Origin: Cellulomonas sp. SG140
GTDB taxonomy: Bacteria > Actinomycetota > Actinomycetes > Actinomycetales > Cellulomonadaceae
NCBI RefSeq assembly: GCF_025770785.1
Contig: NZ_JANZLA010000003.1
Span: 312,549-376,548 of the forward strand
Direction: 5' to 3'
Length of the DNA stretch: 64,000 nucleotides
Shown: positions 59,535 through 64,000 of the stretch, one piece after another
Layout: the number at the start of each line of letters is the position of its first letter
Position numbering within the stretch: the stretch's first letter is position 1
Position numbers and translations under genes: made by a program
The notes under the pieces: generated by a model
Seen by the model: the letters and a program-made list of their open reading frames with translations, nothing else
What the model was told of the DNA's origin: nothing
The model's database searches: none

Positions 59535-59948
59535 TCAGCGCGCAGCGTCCGCCGCGGCCGCCCGGCAGGCGCTGCAGGTCCCGGTCAGCTCGATGACGTG
59601 GTCCACGTCGGTGAAGCCGTGGGCCGCACCGACCTGCTCGGCCCAGCTCTCCGCCGCCGGCCCGTCGATCTCCACGGTCCGGCCGCAGCCGCGGCACACG
59701 AGGTGGTGGTGGTGGCTGCGCTCGGCGCAGCGGCGGTAGACCGCCTCCCCCTCGGCGGTGCGCATGGTGTCCACCTCACCGGAGTCCGCGAGCGCCTGCA
59801 CGGTGCGGTAGACGGTCGCGAGGCCGACCCCGGAGCCCCGGTGGCGCAGCAGGTCGTGCAGCTGCTGGGCGCTGCGGAACTCCTCGACGTCGTGCAGCAG
59901 GTCGAGGATCTCGGCCCGCTGCTTGGTGTGCCGTTGCGGCTCGGCCAT
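59535..59948 (-). CDS. Fur-family metalloregulator (Zur-like)
   Basis: The 137-residue product has a winged helix (AQQLHDLLRHRGSGVGLATVYRTVQALADSGEVD, in part) and a metal-binding dimerisation domain with a His cluster (HHHH, 79-82) and two CxxC pairs (Cys85/88 and Cys125/128) that hold structural zinc. The short N-terminus and MRTAEGEAVYRRC fit the Zur/FurB group, repressing zinc uptake when zinc is abundant. An AGGAG site precedes the ATG. A Zur-box-like sequence sits on its own transcript start, suggesting autoregulation. Confidence 0.88.
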   Translation of the reverse strand: MAEPQRHTKQRAEILDLLHDVEEFRSAQQLHDLLRHRGSGVGLATVYRTVQALADSGEVDTMRTAEGEAVYRRCAERSHHHHLVCRGCGRTVEIDGPAAESWAEQVGAAHGFTDVDHVIELTGTCSACRAAAADAAR

Positions 59949-59962
59949 GGGCGCGCTCCTGT

Positions 59963-59985
59963 TGAGAGTGATTCCCAGCAGTCTA
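59963..59985 (-). promoter_or_regulatory. Promoter and Zur/Fur-box-like operator of the Zur-like gene
   Basis: On the minus strand TAGACT (59985-59980) is the -10; its TAG is also the stop codon of the PHP gene. The next 15 bases after a short gap, TGGGAATCACTCTCA (59977-59963), match the actinobacterial Zur/Fur box TGANAATNATTNTCA at all but two fixed positions and overlap the expected start site. Confidence 0.6.
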
Positions 59986-61026
59986 GCGGGGTCGGTGCAC
60001 CAGCTGGTCGACGGGCAGGGTGGTGATCACCCGGTCGGGCCCGATGCCGTGCTGCACGGCGCGCTCGCAGCCGGCGATCAGCCAGTCGAGCTGCCCGGGG
60101 GCGTGCGAGTCGGTGTCGATGGTGAAGAGGCAGCCGGCGTCGACGGCGATCTGCAGCAGCTCGTGCGGCGGGTCCAGGCGGTCCGGACGGCAGTTGATCT
60201 CGACGGCGACGCCGTGCTCGGCGCACGCGTCGAACACGGCACGGGCGTCGAACTCGCTCGGCGGGCGAGGCCGTCCGCCCGTCAACCGGCGGCCGGTGCA
60301 GTGGCCCAGCACGTCGGTGTGCGGGTCGGCGACGGCCGCCAGCATCCGCCGGGTCATCGCCGCGCGGTCCATCCGCAGCTTGGAGTGCACCGACGCGACC
60401 ACGACGTCGAGCCGCTGCAGCAGCGCCGGCTCCTGGTCCAGGGTGCCGTCCTCGAGGATGTCGACCTCGATGCCGGTGAGCACGCTGAAGGGTGCGACGG
60501 CGCCGTTCAGCACCCCGATCTCCTCGAGCTGGGCGTTCAGCCGCGCCGGGGACAGGCCGTTGGCCACGGTGAGGCGCGGCGAGTGGTCGGTGATGGCGAG
60601 GTAGTCGTGACCGAGCGCCAGCGCCGCCAGCACCATCTCCTGGATGGACGTGGTGCCGTCGCTCGCCTGCGAGTGGGCGTGCAGGTCGCCACGCAGCGCG
60701 GCGCGCAGCTGCGCGGCGGGTCCGGCCGCGGTGGGCTGAGCCGCGAGCTCGGTCTCGAGCCGGTCGAGGTACTCGACGGGCGCGCCGCGCAGCACCTGGG
60801 TGACCACCTCGGCCGTGCGAGCCCCGACGCCCGGCAGGTCGTCGAGGGAGCCGGCGGCGGCGAGGGCGAGCACCTGGTCGGGCGGCGTGCGCTCGATGCT
60901 TCCCGCTGCGGCGCGGAACGCCTCCGACCGGTACGAGCTGGCCTGGGCACGTTCGAGGAGGAAGGCGATGCGCCGTAGCGCGGCTACGGCCTCGTCGCGC
61001 CCCTGCTGCGGCGTGCGTGCCGTCAC
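59983..61026 (-). CDS. PHP-domain protein with PolX-like helix-hairpin-helix, coupled to Ku
   Basis: The 347-residue product begins with a region like the 8-kDa/HhH part of DNA polymerase X (SSYRSEAFRAAAGSI; LDDLPGVGARTAEVV at 61-75) and continues directly into a PHP phosphoesterase domain with all expected metal ligands: His116, His118, Asp123, His148, Glu187, His214, His242, Asp306 and His308. The polymerase palm between these parts in PolX is absent. The GTG overlaps the Ku stop, so the pair is translated together. An exonuclease or end-trimming role in end joining is inferred. Confidence 0.85.
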   Translation of the reverse strand: MTARTPQQGRDEAVAALRRIAFLLERAQASSYRSEAFRAAAGSIERTPPDQVLALAAAGSLDDLPGVGARTAEVVTQVLRGAPVEYLDRLETELAAQPTAAGPAAQLRAALRGDLHAHSQASDGTTSIQEMVLAALALGHDYLAITDHSPRLTVANGLSPARLNAQLEEIGVLNGAVAPFSVLTGIEVDILEDGTLDQEPALLQRLDVVVASVHSKLRMDRAAMTRRMLAAVADPHTDVLGHCTGRRLTGGRPRPPSEFDARAVFDACAEHGVAVEINCRPDRLDPPHELLQIAVDAGCLFTIDTDSHAPGQLDWLIAGCERAVQHGIGPDRVITTLPVDQLVHRPR

Positions 61027-61949
61027 GACGCCTTGCGCCGGGTGCGACGGGCCGGCGGCTTGTCCTCAGCCGTGCCCGCAGGTTCCTCGGCCTTGTCGTC
61101 GGCGGCACGTGCCGTCTTGCGGGTGCTCCGTGCCGCCGGGGCGGGCGCCTCGGCTCGCGGCTGCGCGCCGCGTGCCTTCTCGACGCTGCGCTGCAGGGCC
61201 GCGAGCAGGTCGACGACCTCGCCACCTTCCGCACCTTCGGCGGCGGGCGGGGCCGGCGGGACGCGCGTCTCGCCGCTGGCGATCTTCTCCTCGATCAGGT
61301 CGTGCAGGGCGGCGCCGTACCGGTCGTGGTACTGCGACGGGTCGAAGTCGGCCGCCAGGGAGTCGACGAGGGTGGACGCCATCGCCAGCTCCTGCGGCTT
61401 GACCTGCACGTCGGTCTCCAGGATCGGGAAGTCGGCCTCCCGCACCTCGTCCGGCCAGAGCAGGGTCTGCATGCAGATCACGTCACCGCGCACCCGCAGC
61501 ACCGCCATCGACTCGCGCTGCCGCAGCGCCACGGTGACGACGGCCATGCGGTCGGCCTGCTCGAGCGCGCCACGCAGCAGCGCGTACGGCTTGACGGCCG
61601 TCTTCTCCGGCTCGAGGTAGTAGGTCTTCCCGAGCAGGATCGGGTCCACCTGCTCCGCGGGGACGAACTCCAGCACCTCGATCTCGCGGGAGGTGGTCAG
61701 GGGCAGCGCGGCGAAGTCCTCGTCCTCGAGCACCACGAGCTTGCCGTCGTCGGTCTCGTAGCCCTTGGCGATGTCCGACCACTCGACCGTCTCGCCGTCC
61801 ACGCTGCAGACCTTCTTGTACCGGATGCGGCCGCCGTCCTCCCGGTGCACCTGGTGCAGGGCGACCTCGTGCTCGCCCGTCGCCGCGTACAGCCGCACGG
61901 GCACGTTGACGAGGCCGAAGGCCACCGCGCCCTTCCAGATCGCTCGCAC
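61023..61949 (-). CDS. ku: Non-homologous end-joining protein Ku
   Basis: Ku homodimers ring double-strand DNA ends and recruit the ligase LigD. The 308-residue product has the classical start MRAIWKGAVAFGLVNVPVRLY, the core (LHQVHREDGGRIRYKKVCSVDG, in part; DDGKLVVLEDEDFAALPL), the ring region YYLEPEKTAVKPYALLRGAL, and a basic C-terminal extension rich in Ala, Arg and Lys that in actinobacteria helps threading and LigD binding. No ligD is nearby; the PHP gene overlaps its end by GTGA. Confidence 0.97.
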   Translation of the reverse strand: MRAIWKGAVAFGLVNVPVRLYAATGEHEVALHQVHREDGGRIRYKKVCSVDGETVEWSDIAKGYETDDGKLVVLEDEDFAALPLTTSREIEVLEFVPAEQVDPILLGKTYYLEPEKTAVKPYALLRGALEQADRMAVVTVALRQRESMAVLRVRGDVICMQTLLWPDEVREADFPILETDVQVKPQELAMASTLVDSLAADFDPSQYHDRYGAALHDLIEEKIASGETRVPPAPPAAEGAEGGEVVDLLAALQRSVEKARGAQPRAEAPAPAARSTRKTARAADDKAEEPAGTAEDKPPARRTRRKAS

Positions 61950-62073
61950 GTCGCCGCCTCGCCCTCGTGTCGACAGCCGGGCCCGTCACCCCGCCCGCAG
62001 CCCGGGCAGGGACGAGCGCCGCGTGCCGTGCGGGCCCGTTCGTGCAGGATGCCACGGATGCGGGCAGGCCGCC

Positions 62074-63588
62074 TCAGCCCGCACGGTCGGCGACGGCACC
62101 GACCGGGAGCGGTGCCGCCTCCCCCGCGCTGTCCGCCAGCCACTCCAGCAGACCGCACACCGCGTCCGTGCACCCGCCGCACCCGGTGGTGGCCCTGGTG
62201 GCACGGGCGACCTCGGCGAGGTTGCGGGCACCCTCCCGCCACGAGCGGGTCAGCTCGCCCTTGGTCACGCCGTTGCACCGGCACACCGTCGCGCGGTCCG
62301 GCATGAGGGTGACGGACGGCTCGGGCTCGGCACCGGCACCGCGCACGGGCCGCAGGAGCAGCTGTGCGGGGTCGGCCGGCACCGGCGTGCGGCGCGTGTA
62401 GGCGGTGGTCAGGTCGGCGGCCACGGGCCCGGCACCCACGCACGTCGCGGCGACCACCACTCCCCCGGCGACGACCACCTCGACGTGCCGACCGGTGCTG
62501 GGGTCGCTGAGGCGGACGGCGCGGTGCGCCGGGCGGCCGGCGGCGAGCGAAGCGGTGCCCATCGTCACCACCTCGATGCCGTGCGCCTTGACGCGCACGA
62601 CGTCGGTCGGCACGGGCGGGGCGGACGGGTCCGTGGGGGTCGTCCGTCCGCGTGCGGGTCCAGCCGTGTCGACGGGGCCGCGCTGCTCGGCGAGCACCGA
62701 CGCGAGGCGACGCGCCTGGTCCCAGCCCTGCGCGATCAGGCCGGTGGACCCCTCCGGCGGCTGGGCGCAGTCGCCGATGGCGTACACGGACGGGTCGTCG
62801 GTGCGGCCGTCGGCGTCCACGACGATCCCTCGGCCCACCGCCAACCCGGCCCCGGCGGCGAGGCCCGTCTCCGGGACGGTCCCCGTGGCCAGCACCATCA
62901 GCTCGGCCGGCAGCACCTCCTCCGCCCCGAACCGCAGCCCTGTCACCCGGCCGTCGTGCACCAGCACCTGCTCGGGGGACCGCCCGGTACGCACGGCGAT
63001 GCCACGACGGCGCAGGCCGTGCTCGACCGCGTGCGAGGCGGGCTCGTCGAGCTGGCGGTCCATCAGGTGCCCGCCGGCGTGCACCAGGGTCACGGTGAGG
63101 CCGCGGTCGGCCAGGCCGCAGGCGACCTCGAGGCCGAGCACACCCGCTCCGAGCACCACCGCGGCGGCGCCGGGAACGGCCGCCCCGACGATCGCGGTGG
63201 CGTCGTCGAACGTGCGCAGCGGGTGCGCACCAGCGGGTCGCTCCGCCAGGCCGGGCACGTCCGGGATCCGGGCCCGGGCCCCGGTCGCCAGCACCAGCAC
63301 GTCGTAGCCGACCGCACCGCCGTCGCTCGTGGTGACGGTGCGCGACGCGCGGTCGACGGCCGCGGCGGCGACACCGGTGCGCACCGTCGCGCGCTCGCCC
63401 GGTGCGGCTGCGAGGCCGAGCGACGACAGCTCCGCACGACCGGCGACGACCTCGCTGAGCAGCACCCGGTTGTACGGCTCGTGCCGCTCCGCGCCGAGCA
63501 CGGTGACCCGGACGTCCGCGCGCCGGTCCAGCAGCTCCTCGACGAACCGGGAGCCGACCATGCCGTTGCCCACCACCACCACGTGCAT
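62074..63588 (-). CDS. nasB: Nitrate reductase electron-transfer flavoprotein (NasB-like) with BFD iron-sulfur domain
   Basis: The 504-residue product has a pyridine nucleotide-disulfide reductase fold with FAD and NAD(P)H Rossmann motifs (VVVVGNGMVGSRFVEEL; VVLGAGVLGLEVACGLADRG, in part), YAIGDCAQPP, a middle domain as in NirB, and a C-terminal BFD-like [2Fe-2S] domain with Cys436, Cys438, Cys470 and Cys473 (CRC...CGGC). It probably passes electrons to the adjacent molybdopterin nitrate reductase. The ATG overlaps that gene's stop as TGATG. Confidence 0.85.
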   Translation of the reverse strand: MHVVVVGNGMVGSRFVEELLDRRADVRVTVLGAERHEPYNRVLLSEVVAGRAELSSLGLAAAPGERATVRTGVAAAAVDRASRTVTTSDGGAVGYDVLVLATGARARIPDVPGLAERPAGAHPLRTFDDATAIVGAAVPGAAAVVLGAGVLGLEVACGLADRGLTVTLVHAGGHLMDRQLDEPASHAVEHGLRRRGIAVRTGRSPEQVLVHDGRVTGLRFGAEEVLPAELMVLATGTVPETGLAAGAGLAVGRGIVVDADGRTDDPSVYAIGDCAQPPEGSTGLIAQGWDQARRLASVLAEQRGPVDTAGPARGRTTPTDPSAPPVPTDVVRVKAHGIEVVTMGTASLAAGRPAHRAVRLSDPSTGRHVEVVVAGGVVVAATCVGAGPVAADLTTAYTRRTPVPADPAQLLLRPVRGAGAEPEPSVTLMPDRATVCRCNGVTKGELTRSWREGARNLAEVARATRATTGCGGCTDAVCGLLEWLADSAGEAAPLPVGAVADRAG

Positions 63589-64000
63589 CAGACGACCCCT
63601 CCCGGTGCTGCGACGGTCCGACCGGCCGGGCGGACGTCGACCGCGCAGACCTTGAACTCCGGCATGCCCGACACCGGGTCGGTGGCGTCGACCGTCAGAC
63701 GGTTTGCACTGCCGGCACCCGACCAGTGGAAGGGCACGAACACCACCTCGGGCCGGACCCGGCCGGTGACGTGGGCGGAGAGCACGGCGGTGCCGCGGGC
63801 GGACGTGACCTCCACCAGCTCCCCGTCCTCGACCCCGATCCGGTCGGCGAGCAGCGGGTGCAGCTCCGCGTAGGGCTCGGGCTGCGCTTTCTCCAGCGCC
63901 GGCACCCGGTGGGTCTGGGCGCCCGACTGGTAGTGCTGCAGCACCCGGCCGGTCACCAGGTAGAGCGGGGCGTCGGGACGCAGGTCGTCCGCCGGGCCGT
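63588..64000 (-). CDS. nasA: C-terminal fragment of an assimilatory molybdopterin nitrate reductase (NasA-like)
   Basis: The last 137 codons of a molybdopterin oxidoreductase run in from the right edge of the window. The piece is the molybdopterin-dinucleotide-binding domain: PLYLVTGRVLQHYQSGAQTHRVPAL (in part), AELHPLLADRIGVEDGELVEVTSARGT (in part), VFVPFHWSGAGSANRLTVDATDPVSGMPEFKVCAV (in part). This pattern and the partner flavoprotein fit assimilatory nitrate reductase rather than formate dehydrogenase, but the iron-sulfur N-terminus is outside the window. No internal start was assumed. Confidence 0.82.
   Translation of the reverse strand, partial: GPADDLRPDAPLYLVTGRVLQHYQSGAQTHRVPALEKAQPEPYAELHPLLADRIGVEDGELVEVTSARGTAVLSAHVTGRVRPEVVFVPFHWSGAGSANRLTVDATDPVSGMPEFKVCAVDVRPAGRTVAAPGGVV

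Overview
The window is a continuous high-GC actinobacterial chromosome segment. Gene order (pyrR-pyrB-pyrC-carAB-pyrF-mihF-gmk-rpoZ-coaBC-metK-priA, fmt-rsmB-rpe-rib-hisEG, pafBC-tatAC-helY, and pgsA-DUF881-DUF1290-DUF881-garA-ftsR-DUF151-merR) follows the backbone shared by Mycobacterium and Micrococcales. Details such as the SatD-type gene, the separate lnt and ppm genes and the rbpA neighbourhood suggest a Micrococcales member, perhaps Cellulomonadaceae; this is inference from gene order, not a database match. No rRNA, tRNA, CRISPR array, insertion sequence or prophage was seen.

Layout: 1-2.2 kb holds a truncated membrane gene, aroQ and an apparently autoregulated SatD-type regulator with a membrane partner. 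2.3-12.3 kb is efp-nusB followed by the pyrimidine operon, in which a PyrR RNA site precedes pyrR and every gene overlaps the next. 12.5-21.6 kb is a housekeeping run: mihF, gmk, rpoZ, coaBC, metK, a helicase-dead PriA, a HAD phosphatase, fmt and rsmB. 21.6-27.6 kb is rpe, an FMN riboswitch, ribD-ribE-ribBA-ribH, hisE-hisG and a PH-domain protein. 27.6-38.5 kb is a DUF3866 gene divergent from pafB-pafC, then tatA-tatC and helY, with a diacylglycerol-kinase-like gene and a divergent MFS/TetR pair inserted. 38.6-46 kb has an amidohydrolase, lnt-ppm, rbpA with a SigH/SigR-type promoter, and a UvrA paralogue. 46-49 kb is accessory: isochorismatase, GNAT, a 50-residue acidic protein, MBL-fold hydrolase and an orphan ParA. 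49-55.1 kb is the minus-strand pgsA-to-merR cell-division and signalling block. 55.2-64 kb has a CoA-binding protein, a DeaD-like helicase with a long structured leader, threonine aldolase, DUF6328, a Zur-like Fur protein, a coupled Ku/PHP pair, and the start of a nitrate-assimilation unit cut by the window end.

The most distinctive regulatory property is a repeated leaderless arrangement: TANNNT, then 6-8 bases, then GTG (or ATG), seen at about a dozen genes on both strands. It also fixes several start codons. The most interesting functional association is Ku translationally coupled to a protein built like DNA polymerase X without its polymerase palm. No wholly new multi-gene system is evident; most of the window is conserved core genome.
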